Source: Chryseobacterium gleum
Lineage (GTDB): Bacteria; Bacteroidota; Bacteroidia; Flavobacteriales; Weeksellaceae
Assembly: GCF_900636535.1 (NCBI RefSeq)
Contig: NZ_LR134289.1
Location: forward strand, 1,860,001 to 1,924,000
Length of the DNA: 64,000 bases
Direction: 5' to 3'
Part shown: piece by piece, positions 23,372 to 33,296 of the stretch
Layout: the number at the start of each line of letters is the position of its first letter
Numbering within the stretch: position 1 is the stretch's first letter
Program-made: the position numbers and the translations under genes
Notes under the pieces: generated by a model
The model's database searches: none
What the model saw: the letters and a program-made list of their open reading frames with translations, nothing else
Told to the model about the DNA's origin: nothing

Positions 23372-25804
23372 TTAGAATATCGCAGGATATTTCTGAGGAT
23401 TTGATTCATTAAACATAGCGTAGATCTTTTCTACCATATCGTCTGCAGACGGCTTGCTGAAATAGTCCCCATCACTTGCATAGGCAGGTCTGTGATCATT
23501 GGCAGAGATCGTCAACGGATCTGAATCCAGATATCTGAATGCTTTCTGCTTTTCAAGGATCTGTTGTAGAATGTATCCGGTAGTTCCTCCTTCCACATCT
23601 TCGTCAATAACCACTAATCTATTGGTTTTCTTAACACTCTCCGCAATTTCGTGGGATAAATCGAAAGGAATCAACGACTGAATATCGATAACTTCTGCAA
23701 AAATTCCTAATTTTTCCAATTCATTGGCAGCCTCAGTCACAATTCTCCATGTAGAACCATAAGTTACCAGAGTAACGTCTTTTCCTTCTTTAGTAACTTC
23801 AATTTTACCTACAGGAACTGTGAATTCACCTAAGTTATCCGGTTGCTTTTCCTTTAATCTGTATCCGTTCAGACATTCTACAATGATTGCGGGTTCGTCA
23901 GCCTGAAGCATCGTGTTGTAGAATCCTGCTGCTTTTGTAAGGTTTCTAGGTACCAATACCAGAATACCTTTTGAAAGGTTCAGGATCCCTGCCATTGGAG
24001 AACCCGAATGCCAGATTCCTTCTAATCTGTGCCCTCTTGTTCTGATGATCAATGGAGCTTTCTGACCTCCTTTCGTTCTGTAGTGTACCGTTGCCAGATC
24101 ATCGCTCATTCCTTGTAAACAGTAAAGAACATAGTCTAAATACTGGATTTCAGCGATGGGTCTTAAACCTCTCATCGCCATACCAATTCCCTGTCCAAGA
24201 ATCGTTGCTTCACGAATTCCGGTATCAGCGATGCGCAAGGCACCATATTTTTCCTGCATACCTTCCAACCCCTGGTTCACGTCACCGATATTTCCGGTAT
24301 CCTCTCCAAAGATTAAAGTTTCAGGATATTTTTCAAAAATTTTGTCGAAGTTATTTCTGATCACTACTCTTCCATCTACATCTTCGGAACTGTCAGAATA
24401 CACAGGTTTGATTTCCTGAACATTTTCAGCTTTCCATTGAGACTGAGAATATAAGTGAGAAGAATAGTTGTCCTTTTCAACAGCAGCCAATTCATTGTAT
24501 TTCTGCATCAGTTGAGCTCTTTCTGCAGAATTTGTTCCTCTTGTCGCCAATAAAGCTTTTCTTACCAGATGGAAGATATCTTTTTTCGCTTTTGAAACCA
24601 ACTTGTTGAACTGAGCAATATAAGCTTCCACTTCAGCATTCTGTCCCTTAAGGTTTTCAACTAAAGGTAAAAGAGACTGGGTAAGTTCTGAAATGGCTTT
24701 CTGATAATTTTCCCATGCTGTTTTCTGACCTGCTTTTGCTGCTTTTTTAGCTTCTTCATCAATGGCGTCCAGTTCTTCAGCAGTAGCAATTACTTCTTCT
24801 TTCCCATCAATTTCGATAGAATAATTTAAGATCCATTCTTTGAATTTCACTAGTCCATCAAACTCAGCCTCCCATGCAAGACGTGCTTCGTTTTTATATC
24901 TTTCGTGAGATCCGGAAGTAGAGTGCCCCTGAGGCTGGGTAACATCAACTACGTGCACTACCACCGGTACACTTTCTGTTCTTGCAAAATGTTCTGCCTT
25001 TGCATAGGCATCCAGTAGTGCAGGATAATCCCATGCTTTCACCTGGATAATTTCACATCCCTGGTTCTCCCCTTCTTTTCTCTGAAAACCGCTTAACATT
25101 TCACTGATATCAGCTTTTGCTCTCTGGTTTTTGGTAGGAACTGAAATTCCGTACCCGTCATCCCAGATGGAAACAATCATAGGAACCTGCAGTGCACAAG
25201 CGGCATTAAGAGTTTCCCAGAAATGTCCTTCTGCTGTAGAAGCATCTCCAATGGTTCCGAAAGCAATTTCATTACCTTCTCTTGAGAATTTTTCTGACCC
25301 GTCAAATTTTACACTTTTATAAATTGTTGAAGCCTGAGCCAATCCCAATAATCTTGGCATCTGACCGGCTGTAGGAGAAATATCAGAAGAAATATTTTTC
25401 TGAGCTGTCAAATCTTTCCAGCTCCCGTCTTCATTTAAACTTCTTGTTGCGAAATGCCCGTTCATCTGTCTTCCGGCTGAAGCAGGTTCTCTTTCCACAC
25501 TTGTATCTGCATACATCTGTGCAAAGAAACTTTCTACCGTCAGAGCATTTATTGCCAATGCAAAAGTCTGATCCCTGTAATATCCTGAACGGAAGTCTCC
25601 ATTTCTGAAAACTTTCGCCATTGCAAGCTGAGGAAGTTCTTTTCCATCCCCAAAAATTCCGAATTTAGCTTTTCCTGTGAGCACTTCTCTTCTTCCAAGA
25701 TAAGACATTTCACGGGAAATCCTTCCTAACCTGTAATCCCCAAGTATCTGATTTTTAAAATCTTGAAAGGATATTTGCTGTGTTTCAATATAGGTTGTTT
25801 GCAT
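23372..25804 (-). CDS. Fused E1 alpha/beta subunits of a 2-oxoacid (branched-chain type) dehydrogenase
   Basis: 810 residues. The N-terminal half (about 40-400) is the E1-alpha part with the thiamine diphosphate motif GTIGDASTAEGHFWETLNAA and the GHSTSGSHERYKNE loop. A helical linker leads to the E1-beta part from about residue 470 (DKIFEKYPETLIFGEDTGNIGDVNQGLEG, RIADTGIREATILGQGIGMAM, PLIIRTRGHRLEGIWHSGSPM, and VLVTYGSTWRIVTEAANEL). Together with E2 and E3 encoded elsewhere, this decarboxylates 2-oxoacids. The fusion in one chain is common in Bacteroidota. It is a monocistronic unit with its own terminator. Confidence 0.93.
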   Translation of the reverse strand: MQTTYIETQQISFQDFKNQILGDYRLGRISREMSYLGRREVLTGKAKFGIFGDGKELPQLAMAKVFRNGDFRSGYYRDQTFALAINALTVESFFAQMYADTSVEREPASAGRQMNGHFATRSLNEDGSWKDLTAQKNISSDISPTAGQMPRLLGLAQASTIYKSVKFDGSEKFSREGNEIAFGTIGDASTAEGHFWETLNAACALQVPMIVSIWDDGYGISVPTKNQRAKADISEMLSGFQRKEGENQGCEIIQVKAWDYPALLDAYAKAEHFARTESVPVVVHVVDVTQPQGHSTSGSHERYKNEARLAWEAEFDGLVKFKEWILNYSIEIDGKEEVIATAEELDAIDEEAKKAAKAGQKTAWENYQKAISELTQSLLPLVENLKGQNAEVEAYIAQFNKLVSKAKKDIFHLVRKALLATRGTNSAERAQLMQKYNELAAVEKDNYSSHLYSQSQWKAENVQEIKPVYSDSSEDVDGRVVIRNNFDKIFEKYPETLIFGEDTGNIGDVNQGLEGMQEKYGALRIADTGIREATILGQGIGMAMRGLRPIAEIQYLDYVLYCLQGMSDDLATVHYRTKGGQKAPLIIRTRGHRLEGIWHSGSPMAGILNLSKGILVLVPRNLTKAAGFYNTMLQADEPAIIVECLNGYRLKEKQPDNLGEFTVPVGKIEVTKEGKDVTLVTYGSTWRIVTEAANELEKLGIFAEVIDIQSLIPFDLSHEIAESVKKTNRLVVIDEDVEGGTTGYILQQILEKQKAFRYLDSDPLTISANDHRPAYASDGDYFSKPSADDMVEKIYAMFNESNPQKYPAIF

Positions 25805-25941
25805 AGCTAAGTAAAAAAGTTTTTAATCTTCAAGTATTTTGCTAATATACACTTTTTAAATTAATTTTAATTTTTAATAATCTTTTTTAAAAATTTGATA
25901 ATAAAAAAAATTGTGCTTTATTTTGAGAAAAATTGTAAAAG

Positions 25942-26235
25942 ATGGAAAAAAAGTCGCCTCACATTTTGAATGCATCCAGCAATCTTTTAGGATTTTCACT
26001 GATTATTATTACCTCATTAAAAATCTCTAAGATCAGTCAGAGTACATATTTGGACGAATTTGCAGGATTTGCCTGTATCCTTTTTGCCTGTAGCTGCTTC
26101 TTTTCCTTCCTGGCCATCAGAACAAAAAGCGAAAAGCGGGAATATACGTTTGAGAACATTGCGGATTATTTATTTTTAATAGCTTTATTTTGTATAGTTC
26201 TGGCCGTTATTATTGTAACCCTGAAAATAATTTAA
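25942..26235 (+). CDS. Small membrane protein of unknown function
   Basis: 97 residues with three predicted membrane spans (about 14-30, 40-60 and 74-95) separated by short charged loops (KTKSEKREYTFEN). No family is recognised. It is divergent from the E1 gene across 137 bp. Confidence 0.6.
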   Translation: MEKKSPHILNASSNLLGFSLIIITSLKISKISQSTYLDEFAGFACILFACSCFFSFLAIRTKSEKREYTFENIADYLFLIALFCIVLAVIIVTLKII

Positions 26236-26346
26236 TTTAAAATTTTCACTTAATTGCCTAATCCGGAAAATAAATTAAGATCTCTAAGCACCAAAATCCG
26301 GCAATATTGTGATCTTTAACTCTTATTGGATTTTGAATATAAAAAG

Positions 26347-26398
26347 AAAGTGTTCTGTATACACTTTCAGCTTCCTGAAAACATATACAAAACACTTT
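26347..26398 (-). terminator. Long nested hairpin terminator
   Basis: A 15-bp outer stem with one mismatch (26347-26361 with 26384-26398) encloses a 6-bp inner stem TTTCAG-CTTC-CTGAAA (26365-26380). On the minus strand it is followed by CTTTTTATA, just after the VGIGT-repeat protein gene. Confidence 0.75.
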
Positions 26399-26429
26399 AC
26401 TTGTTTTTAATTGTAATGTAAAGATAGAA

Positions 26430-27224
26430 TTATATCTTCTGTACTGTTACATTGGTAACATTTCCACTTCCTGTAGATCCTGTTTCTGTTGCAATAATTG
26501 TAGCATTTTGATTGGGAGCCGCAGTAAAACGGATCTGATAGCCTGCTGTAGGAGCAACAATTACAGTTGTATAATTCATCAGCTCACCTACCGTTCCTGA
26601 AGAAGCAATTGCATTGTAATGACTTCCCCTTCCCAGGTAATTGGCATCTGGTACAGGTCTTATACCGATAAGCAGCTGGCTATCTGCAGGCATATTGGTA
26701 AAACTTGCCTGTAAGGTTACCAGATAATTCCCGGCCTGATTAAGAGTTAATACTCCAGTTCCTGCATTATAGGAATAGAACGGAGAAGTTGCTACTGGTG
26801 TGGAAAATAGTAAAGTTGTAATGGTAGAAGCACTGATGTTCTGGTTAGCTGCTAAACGTGCATGAAACAGTGAATAAGCAGTAAAATCGATAGTCTTCAG
26901 TACTCCGGTAGCATCAGCTACAACAACCCTGTCAGTCCCTCCAATACCTACATTCGAATTAATATTACGAATACGGGCATTTCCAGATGCTACATCCAGT
27001 TTTTCGGTCGGAGCAATAGTCCCAATCCCTACCCTTGCACCTGAAGTAATACTAAAATCATTATCCTGTTGAGCTGCAGAAGGAGCTCCCGTCACAGGAT
27101 TGTCTTTAGATCCATCGATGTGAAAAGTTGTCTGGGGGTTTTGAGTTCCTATTCCGACTTGTGCGTACGCAAGAAAGCTTGAACTGATAGCACATGCTAT
27201 CATCATTGTTTTGATTTTTTTCAT
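26430..27224 (-). CDS. Secreted protein with VGIGT repeats and a C1q-like beta domain
   Basis: 264 residues from the ATG at 27224, chosen because MKKIKTMMIACAISSSFLAYAQ is a complete signal peptide; an upstream in-frame ATG at 27260 would add 12 unsupported residues. The mature protein starts VGIGTQNPQTTFHIDGS and repeats the motif (RVGIGTIAPTEKLDV), typical of flavobacterial surface proteins. From about residue 115 the strand pattern (LFHARLAANQNI, FYSYNAGTGVLTLNQAGNYLVTLQ, YQIRFTAAPNQNATIIA) looks like a C1q/TNF-type jelly roll. The function is unknown; surface or adhesive use is a guess. Confidence 0.8.
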   Translation of the reverse strand: MKKIKTMMIACAISSSFLAYAQVGIGTQNPQTTFHIDGSKDNPVTGAPSAAQQDNDFSITSGARVGIGTIAPTEKLDVASGNARIRNINSNVGIGGTDRVVVADATGVLKTIDFTAYSLFHARLAANQNISASTITTLLFSTPVATSPFYSYNAGTGVLTLNQAGNYLVTLQASFTNMPADSQLLIGIRPVPDANYLGRGSHYNAIASSGTVGELMNYTTVIVAPTAGYQIRFTAAPNQNATIIATETGSTGSGNVTNVTVQKI

Positions 27225-27479
27225 TATTTGTTGTTTTTTGTAATAACAAATAAACAACATTTATCTTGAAAATCAATGAATTATTAACAAATATTTTAAA
27301 TGAATTTGTAAAATATTAATATACAGCAATTTACTATTACAAAAAATAAAAATAATCACAACTCCTTGGGTTATTGAAAGATAGAGTTATTTATTTTCAG
27401 TAATAAGAATACTTTTATATAATGCAGGATTGAAGGAAATAGAGAACAAAATGTCAGGATTGATAAAAAAGTGTTACTG

Positions 27480-28457
27480 TCAGAATTTCCTTTCAATAAC
27501 ATAATCCAGCATGATATGCAGCGATTTTCTTGCTTCAGAATCTGGAAATTCATTGAGGATATCTTTTGCTTTCTGCTGAAAATCCTTCATAACTGTAATA
27601 GCATATTCCAGGCCGCCGGAGCTTTTTACAAATTCTATAAGCTCTTTTACCCGTTTTGGATTGTTATTATAACGCTTTATGGTATCGAAATAATATTTTC
27701 TATCCTTCTCGTTCGCTGTTGTAAGAGTATGGATTAATGGAAGGGTCATTTTCTGTTCTTTAATGTCAATTCCAACCGGCTTGCCGATGACGTTTGAACT
27801 TAAATAATCAAAAAGGTCATCTTTAATCTGGAACGCCATCCCCGTAAAGGTCCCGAAATCCATCATTTTTTTGGCTAAGGCTTCATCCGCATTGTTAGAA
27901 AGAACACCTATTTCGCAACAGGCCGCAATCAGCGTGGCAGTTTTCTGACGGATAATTTCATAGTAAACATCTTCCGTAATATCCAGTTTCCTGGCTTTTT
28001 CCAGTTGAAGAAGCTCTCCTTCTGACATTTCACGGATGGTTCTGGAAATGACTCCAAGGAGATCATAATCTTTATGGTCTGTAGATAGTAAAACTGATTT
28101 TGACAGAAGATAGTCTCCAACCAAAACAGCTATTTTATTTTTCCACAACGCATTGATTGAAAAGAAATTACGACGTTTAAAACTTTCATCCACTACATCA
28201 TCATGCACCAGAGTAGCTGTGTGGATCAGTTCAATCATAGAAGCTCCGCGGTAGGTCTTCTCCGTTACTTCACCCACCAGTTTCGCACAAAGAAATACGA
28301 ACATGGGACGCATCTGCTTTCCTTTCGTGGTAACAATAAAACGGGTTACTTTATCCAATAAAGCTACTTTACTCTGCATTGATTCATAAAACTTCTGTTC
28401 AAAAAGTTTCATTTCATCATTGATCGGTCGTTTAATCTCTTCTACAATGTTTGCCAC
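27480..28457 (-). CDS. Polyprenyl synthetase (long-chain trans-isoprenyl diphosphate synthase)
   Basis: 325 residues. Both Asp-rich motifs are present: LVHDDVVDE (first) and FQIKDDLFDY (second). GKQMRPMFVFLCAKLVGE is the IPP-binding start, and LVGDYLLSKS and GKPVGIDIKEQKMTLPLIHTL are further family motifs. The enzyme condenses IPP with an allylic diphosphate, likely to make the menaquinone side chain. The exact chain length cannot be read from the sequence. A TATCTTTG box lies at 28501-28494, 37 bp upstream of the start. Confidence 0.93.
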   Translation of the reverse strand: MANIVEEIKRPINDEMKLFEQKFYESMQSKVALLDKVTRFIVTTKGKQMRPMFVFLCAKLVGEVTEKTYRGASMIELIHTATLVHDDVVDESFKRRNFFSINALWKNKIAVLVGDYLLSKSVLLSTDHKDYDLLGVISRTIREMSEGELLQLEKARKLDITEDVYYEIIRQKTATLIAACCEIGVLSNNADEALAKKMMDFGTFTGMAFQIKDDLFDYLSSNVIGKPVGIDIKEQKMTLPLIHTLTTANEKDRKYYFDTIKRYNNNPKRVKELIEFVKSSGGLEYAITVMKDFQQKAKDILNEFPDSEARKSLHIMLDYVIERKF

Positions 28458-28529
28458 AATCTGCGATACTGGGTGAATAATTATTAATTCTCACAAAGAT
28501 AATTTTTTTCGCTCAATTTTAAGATAAAA

Positions 28530-29438
28530 TTAATCTTTGAGTTTATCTTTCGGAATAAAATAAAATGAAGGTTTTGTACTTCCCAACGGAGATCTGAATT
28601 TTTCTCCTGAAATATAAATTCCCGATTCGTCTGCGCTTATCCCTTCAATTTGTCCCAGTGCAAGCGCGGTTCCGAGGTAATAATGTTTTGGCTTTTCTTT
28701 AAAAAATATTCCGGGTTCCGTTTCTGTAAAAATATCTAAAAAGACTTCTGTTTTCTTAGTATATCCTATCAGATAAAGCTTTTTATCAAAATAAGAGGCA
28801 TCTGTAACTACAAAACCTGTTTTATAGGTTTCTATTTTTTCTGCTTTTTGCAGTTCTGAGATTTCAGGATCTACGATATAATGTGAGGTTGCTTTTGAAA
28901 CCCATTCTTTGGTAAATATATGCAACTTTCCGTTCAGATAAATCATGGCCTCTGCATCGAAATCATTCTTTATATTTTTAGAAATGAACTCAGTCTGTTC
29001 GGGATAATAAAACTGGATTTTCGTTCCATCAAGGGCTCTTTCCGAACCTGGAATTTTAATGACATTAGACTCATCGAGACGTTCGTATGGAACTTTGTAA
29101 ATCATCAGATCCTTTCTTGTCCCGGTATTGTTTCCGAAATCTCCTATATAAAAATTTTCTCCGTCATTGGCTAACGCTTCCCAATCTGTATTGATTAAAT
29201 TGGTTTTCAGTGTCCTGATAATTTCTCCGCTTTTTTTATCGATTTCAAAAAGTTCGGCAGGATTTCCACTATCATTGAACGTATATAGTTTTCCGTTTAA
29301 AATATTCAGTCCTGAAGTCTCTTCAATCTTATCATTGAGATAATTGACTCTGTATTTTTTAATTTTCAGAAAATCCGTCTGTTGAGAAAAAGCAGATTGG
29401 ATAATGATTAGGGTGAAAATCAGAAAGAGTTTTTTCAT
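28530..29438 (-). CDS. Secreted protein of unknown function, beta-propeller-like
   Basis: 302 residues with signal peptide MKKLFLIFTLIIIQSAFSQ. The rest is made of repeated strand-turn motifs such as EETSGLNILNGKLYTFNDSGNPAELFEIDKKSGEIIRTL, NTDWEALANDGENFYIGDFGNNTGTRKDL, FDAEAMIYLNGKLHIFTKEW and QIEGISADESGIYISGE, like propeller blades of the SdiA-regulated/esterase-like type. This is resemblance by eye only. The gene is likely extracytoplasmic and transcribed alone. Confidence 0.75.
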   Translation of the reverse strand: MKKLFLIFTLIIIQSAFSQQTDFLKIKKYRVNYLNDKIEETSGLNILNGKLYTFNDSGNPAELFEIDKKSGEIIRTLKTNLINTDWEALANDGENFYIGDFGNNTGTRKDLMIYKVPYERLDESNVIKIPGSERALDGTKIQFYYPEQTEFISKNIKNDFDAEAMIYLNGKLHIFTKEWVSKATSHYIVDPEISELQKAEKIETYKTGFVVTDASYFDKKLYLIGYTKKTEVFLDIFTETEPGIFFKEKPKHYYLGTALALGQIEGISADESGIYISGEKFRSPLGSTKPSFYFIPKDKLKD

Positions 29439-29544
29439 AAGACAAAATTAGGGTTTTATTCTGAGCTGGTGAGTTGGAGGGTAAGAGTATTTGAGAGCCT
29501 GAACGAGATTTCGTGTTTGGGGATCAAATTGGAGGTGAGAGTCT

Positions 29545-29605
29545 AGATTCCTACAGAATGGACAAACTAAGCACATTATCCATCCATCCACTTTTGTATG
29601 AATCT
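29545..29605 (-). repeat. Palindromic element, degenerate copy 1
   Basis: It starts GATTCCTACAGAATGGACAA and ends in GTATGAATCT, with an inner ATTATCCATCC tract as in reverse-oriented family members. It is preceded by a GA-rich tract (29462-29543). Confidence 0.6.
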
Positions 29606-29633
29606 AAAAGCCTTGAATGTTAATTCTAAAATA

Positions 29634-29662
29634 GAAAAACGGACCAAAATAGCCCGTTTTTC
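29634..29662 (-). terminator. Hairpin terminator after the hydroxylase gene
   Basis: GAAAAACGG (29634-29642) pairs with CCGTTTTTC (29654-29662). It lies 31 bp beyond the stop of the sterol desaturase-like gene and works best on the minus strand. Confidence 0.7.
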
Positions 29663-29692
29663 ACTTAGATTTCTATTGATTTAAATCAGAAG

Positions 29693-30646
29693 TTAAGCCG
29701 TTTTCTGCTCTTTCTGATTTTGCTGTTGTTCTTTTCTTTTAGCCTGTTTTGCAAAATACTCTTTCTGGTATTGCCTTACTGTTTTTCCGGTTCCGTCATG
29801 CCTCCATCCCGGCGAATTGAAAATATAATTGATTCTGTCTGTGAATTTTAATCCCGGTTGCTTAAGGTCTTTCCATATTTTTCTCCATTCATAAAAAAGA
29901 ACCGTATCTGGTCTGTTATCCGGCATCTTTGGATAAATTCCGTATTTCACAGGTACATTGGGGTCTTCTTTCTGAAAGGTTCCGAATATTTTATCCCAGA
30001 TAATCAGGCACATTCCCATATTCTTATCAAGGTATTTTACATTACATGCATGATGGACACGATGGTGAGAAGGCGTTACCAGAATATGCTCTAAAAACCC
30101 CATGCTTTTCACTGTCTGGGTATGCACCCATGTTCCATACACCTGCCCGATTGCATAAGCGACCATAATATGCCACGGATTGAATCCTAAAAAGGCAAGC
30201 GGTGAGAAATATAAATATCTGTAAAGAGGCTGCAGCACAGGGCTTCTGAATCCTGTTGTAAGATTGAAATATTCTGAACTGTGGTGCGTAATATGAACAG
30301 CCCAGAATGCTCTGGAACGATGATCTACATAATGGAGCACATAATAGGCAAAATCTGTAATTACAAAGCACGCCAGTAAATACCAGATACTAAGATCCCA
30401 TGAGAAAATCCTGTGGTGGTAAAAGAAAAACATTACACCCATGGCAAATGCTTTCATGATAAGGTCAAGGCCAAAGTTCATCAATGCAAGATAAACATTA
30501 GTTGCAAGATCTTTCCCACTATATAACTTAGCTTCTGAAACGTGGCTGTAAATCATTTCAGCTAAAATAACTGTAGCATGCAATGGGATAGCCCATGCAT
30601 ATACATTTTCCAGCCCGTCCTCGCTCATAAGAAAATCCATCATCAC
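29693..30646 (-). CDS. Sterol desaturase/fatty acid hydroxylase family membrane protein
   Basis: 317 residues. The di-iron histidine boxes are visible: HYVDH, HITHHSSEYFN and HHRVHHACN. Several hydrophobic spans lie between residues 15 and 170, with a charged C-terminal tail ending in KEQQQNQKEQ. The family hydroxylates or desaturates lipids; the substrate here is unknown. A TACCTTTG box on the minus strand (30667-30660) lies 13 bp before the ATG, leaving a very short leader. Confidence 0.9.
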   Translation of the reverse strand: MMMDFLMSEDGLENVYAWAIPLHATVILAEMIYSHVSEAKLYSGKDLATNVYLALMNFGLDLIMKAFAMGVMFFFYHHRIFSWDLSIWYLLACFVITDFAYYVLHYVDHRSRAFWAVHITHHSSEYFNLTTGFRSPVLQPLYRYLYFSPLAFLGFNPWHIMVAYAIGQVYGTWVHTQTVKSMGFLEHILVTPSHHRVHHACNVKYLDKNMGMCLIIWDKIFGTFQKEDPNVPVKYGIYPKMPDNRPDTVLFYEWRKIWKDLKQPGLKFTDRINYIFNSPGWRHDGTGKTVRQYQKEYFAKQAKRKEQQQNQKEQKTA

Positions 30647-30717
30647 AAAATAATTTGTGCAAAGGTAGGGTTTTAACCTATTTTTTAAGAAAGTTTTAGA
30701 CTTTTTTTAAGGAAATT

Positions 30718-31752
30718 TTAATCTGTAGTTTTATTGGCCAGCTGTCCGCAGGCTGCATCAATATCACCTCCACGGCTTCTTCTGACCATTACAGTAATCC
30801 CTGCATTTTCAAGCTGACGGATATAGTTTTCTTCCGCCTGTTTATTGCACTGATCATATTTTCCATCCCCGATAGGGTTATATTGAATCAGGTTAACTTT
30901 TGAAGGAACCTGTTTGCAATATTTAATTAGAGCTTTGATATCCTCATCACCGTCATTGATGCCTTTCCATACACAGTATTCAAAGGTGATAACAGAACCA
31001 GTTTTTTGGTACCAGTACTGAAGCGCCTCCATAATATCCGTCAACGGAAATTTATCTGAGAAAGGCATGATCTCATTACGCTTGGATTCGATGGCAGAGT
31101 GAAGGGATAAGGCCAGCTTCACACGCAGCTCATCATCTGCAAGCATTTTAATCATTTTAGGGATACCGGATGTAGAAACGGTAATTCTCCTCGGAGACAT
31201 TCCCAATCCTTCCGGCTGGGTAATTTTTTTGATGGCTTCCACTACGTTTTTGTAATTCATCATCGGCTCTCCCATTCCCATAAATACGATATTGGAAAGC
31301 GGTCTGTCGAAATACATTCTGCTCTGGCTGTCAATCAGGGCAACCTGGTCTACAATTTCAGCAACTTCAAGGTTTCTCATCCTTTTTAGTCTTGCTGTAG
31401 CGCAGAATTCGCAGTTTAAGGAGCATCCTACCTGTGAAGATACGCAGGCTGTAGTTCTTGTTTCTGTAGGAATAAGAACAGACTCCACCATCAGTCCGTC
31501 ATGAAGTTTCACTCCGTTTTTGATGGTTCCGTCAGAACTTTTTTGAAGAAGGTCTACGGAAACAGGATTAATGGTATATTCTTCCGAAATTTTCTCACGA
31601 AGTGATTTTGAAAGATTCGTCATTTCGTCAATTGAATGGAGGTTTTTGCTCCATAGCCAGTCATAGACCTGCTTCGCACGAAACGGTTTTTCTCCTAAAG
31701 ACACAAAATAGTCTTTAAGCTGGTCTAATGATAATGTACGGATATCTTTCAT
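30718..31752 (-). CDS. rlmN: 23S rRNA (adenine-C2)-methyltransferase / tRNA A37 C2-methyltransferase
   Basis: 344 residues. The radical-SAM cluster motif is GCSLNCEFCATARLKR. SQVGC holds a conserved upstream Cys, NIVFMGMGEPMMNY is the SAM-binding GEP motif, and GGDIDAACGQL contains the C-terminal catalytic Cys. The N-terminal KPFRAKQVYDWLW is also typical. The enzyme methylates C2 of A2503 in 23S rRNA and A37 in some tRNAs. It lies 75 bp after queA on the same strand, so two RNA-modifying enzymes may be co-expressed. Confidence 0.96.
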   Translation of the reverse strand: MKDIRTLSLDQLKDYFVSLGEKPFRAKQVYDWLWSKNLHSIDEMTNLSKSLREKISEEYTINPVSVDLLQKSSDGTIKNGVKLHDGLMVESVLIPTETRTTACVSSQVGCSLNCEFCATARLKRMRNLEVAEIVDQVALIDSQSRMYFDRPLSNIVFMGMGEPMMNYKNVVEAIKKITQPEGLGMSPRRITVSTSGIPKMIKMLADDELRVKLALSLHSAIESKRNEIMPFSDKFPLTDIMEALQYWYQKTGSVITFEYCVWKGINDGDEDIKALIKYCKQVPSKVNLIQYNPIGDGKYDQCNKQAEENYIRQLENAGITVMVRRSRGGDIDAACGQLANKTTD

Positions 31753-31760
31753 TTCAGAAA

Positions 31761-31811
31761 TAGGTTGCAGATTTTAGATGTCAGGTTGCAGATACTATTA
31801 CCTGCAACCTG
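31761..31811. repeat. Inverted repeat between queA and rlmN
   Basis: CAGGTTGCAG (31782-31791) pairs with CTGCAACCTG (31802-31811) around a 10-nt loop. A second partial copy, TAGGTTGCAGA, lies at 31761-31771. There is no clear T run on the minus strand right after it, so it may be a processing site or dispersed repeat rather than a terminator. Confidence 0.55.
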
Positions 31812-31827
31812 TTACCTATTATCTTTT

Positions 31828-32877
31828 TTATAGAATTAACATTGCGTCACCGTAAGAATAGAATTTATACTTTTCTTTTACGGCTTCTTCATAAGCGTGC
31901 ATTACGAAATCTCTTCCGGCAAATGCAGCAATCATCATGATCAAAGTAGACTTCGGTGTGTGGAAGTTGGTGATCATTGAGTTAGCCACTCCAAATTCGT
32001 GAGGAGGATAAATGAACTTATTTGTCCATCCGTTAAAAGCAGAGATTTTTTTATTTGAAGAAACTGAAGTTTCCAATGCTCTCATGGTAGTAGTACCTAC
32101 TGCACAAACTCTTCTGTGAGCTTCTACCGCTTTGTTGATAATAGCAGCATTTTTCTCATCAATGATGATCTCTTCAGACTCCATTTTATGCTTGGAAAGA
32201 TCTTCTACCTCAATCGGGTTGAAAGTTCCCAATCCTACGTGAAGCGTAACTTCAGCAAAATTGATTCCCTTGATCTCTAATCTCTTCATCAAATGCTTAG
32301 AGAAGTGAAGACCTGCTGTAGGTGCAGCTACTGCTCCTTCTACTTTTGCGTAGATCGTCTGGTATCTTTCTGCATCTTCAGGCTCTACAGCTCTTTTGAT
32401 ATATTTTGGAAGCGGAGTTTCTCCCAGTTCTTTTAATTTAGATCTGAATTCTTCGTAAGAACCGTCGAATAAGAATCTTAATGTTCTTCCTCTTGAAGTT
32501 GTGTTATCAATAACTTCAGCTACCAAAGATTCATCTTCAGTGAAGAATAATTTGTTACCAATTCTGATTTTTCTTGCAGGATCTACCAAAACATCCCAAA
32601 CTCTGGTTTCTTTATCAAGCTCTCTTAATAAGAAAACTTCAATTTTAGCCCCGGTTTTTTCTTTGTTTCCGTAAAGACGTGCAGGGAAAACTTTTGTATT
32701 GTTGAAGATGAACAAATCCTCTTCATCAAAATAATCCACTACATCTTTGAATAATTTGTGCTCGATAGTCTGTGTTTTTCTATCAAGTACCATTAATCTC
32801 GCTTCGTCTCTGTGCTCTGATGGGTGTTCTGCCAATAATTCTGCAGGAAGATCAAAATTAAAATCTGATGTTTTCAT
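31828..32877 (-). CDS. queA: S-adenosylmethionine:tRNA ribosyltransferase-isomerase
   Basis: 349 residues. The family start [33 protein letters not shown] is present, followed by [50 protein letters not shown] and the C-terminal [17 protein letters not shown] with YSYGDAMLI. The enzyme makes epoxyqueuosine from preQ1 in tRNA. It is preceded by a good promoter. Confidence 0.96.
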   Translation of the reverse strand: MKTSDFNFDLPAELLAEHPSEHRDEARLMVLDRKTQTIEHKLFKDVVDYFDEEDLFIFNNTKVFPARLYGNKEKTGAKIEVFLLRELDKETRVWDVLVDPARKIRIGNKLFFTEDESLVAEVIDNTTSRGRTLRFLFDGSYEEFRSKLKELGETPLPKYIKRAVEPEDAERYQTIYAKVEGAVAAPTAGLHFSKHLMKRLEIKGINFAEVTLHVGLGTFNPIEVEDLSKHKMESEEIIIDEKNAAIINKAVEAHRRVCAVGTTTMRALETSVSSNKKISAFNGWTNKFIYPPHEFGVANSMITNFHTPKSTLIMMIAAFAGRDFVMHAYEEAVKEKYKFYSYGDAMLIL

Positions 32878-32932
32878 TTTTTAAATTACGGTTTAAAAAT
32901 TACTGAAATTACAAGGTGTAATTTTCGGAGTG

Positions 32933-32964
32933 CAAATATACGACATTGAACACCCCTTTGTCAA
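32933..32964 (-). promoter_or_regulatory. Promoter of queA
   Basis: On the minus strand TTG (32964-32962) and TATATTTG (32940-32933) are separated by 21 nt. This is the Bacteroidota consensus, 55 bp upstream of the queA ATG. Confidence 0.65.
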
Positions 32965-33296
32965 GTATTATTTACAATCAGATATAAAACCGTGATTTTA
33001 CGGGGAGTTTCAAGGCACAAAAAGAGTATTTTTGGGAAAATTAAAATTCAATATGGAATCTGTAAGCAAATATACTTCATTGATAATCCGTATCCTGATC
33101 GTTATACATTTGAAATATTCAACTGAAAAAGCCAAATTATTTAAAAACTAAAATAAAAGATAAATAATAATGAAGACAACAGGAAGAAGATGAAACGTAC
33201 CTGGCAAACATTCCCAATTGGATAATCTGAAGTAACAAAAGAGCTTATCAATCCGACAAACTAAAATAATAACACTATAAAAGTAAAAATATCATT
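32965..33296. other. Intergenic region before the AIM24 gene
   Basis: There is no gene here. A possible plus-strand promoter is TTG at 33080-33082 with TACATTTG at 33105-33112 (spacer 22), which would give the AIM24 gene a leader of about 180 nt. No repeat or stable hairpin is obvious. Confidence 0.35.
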
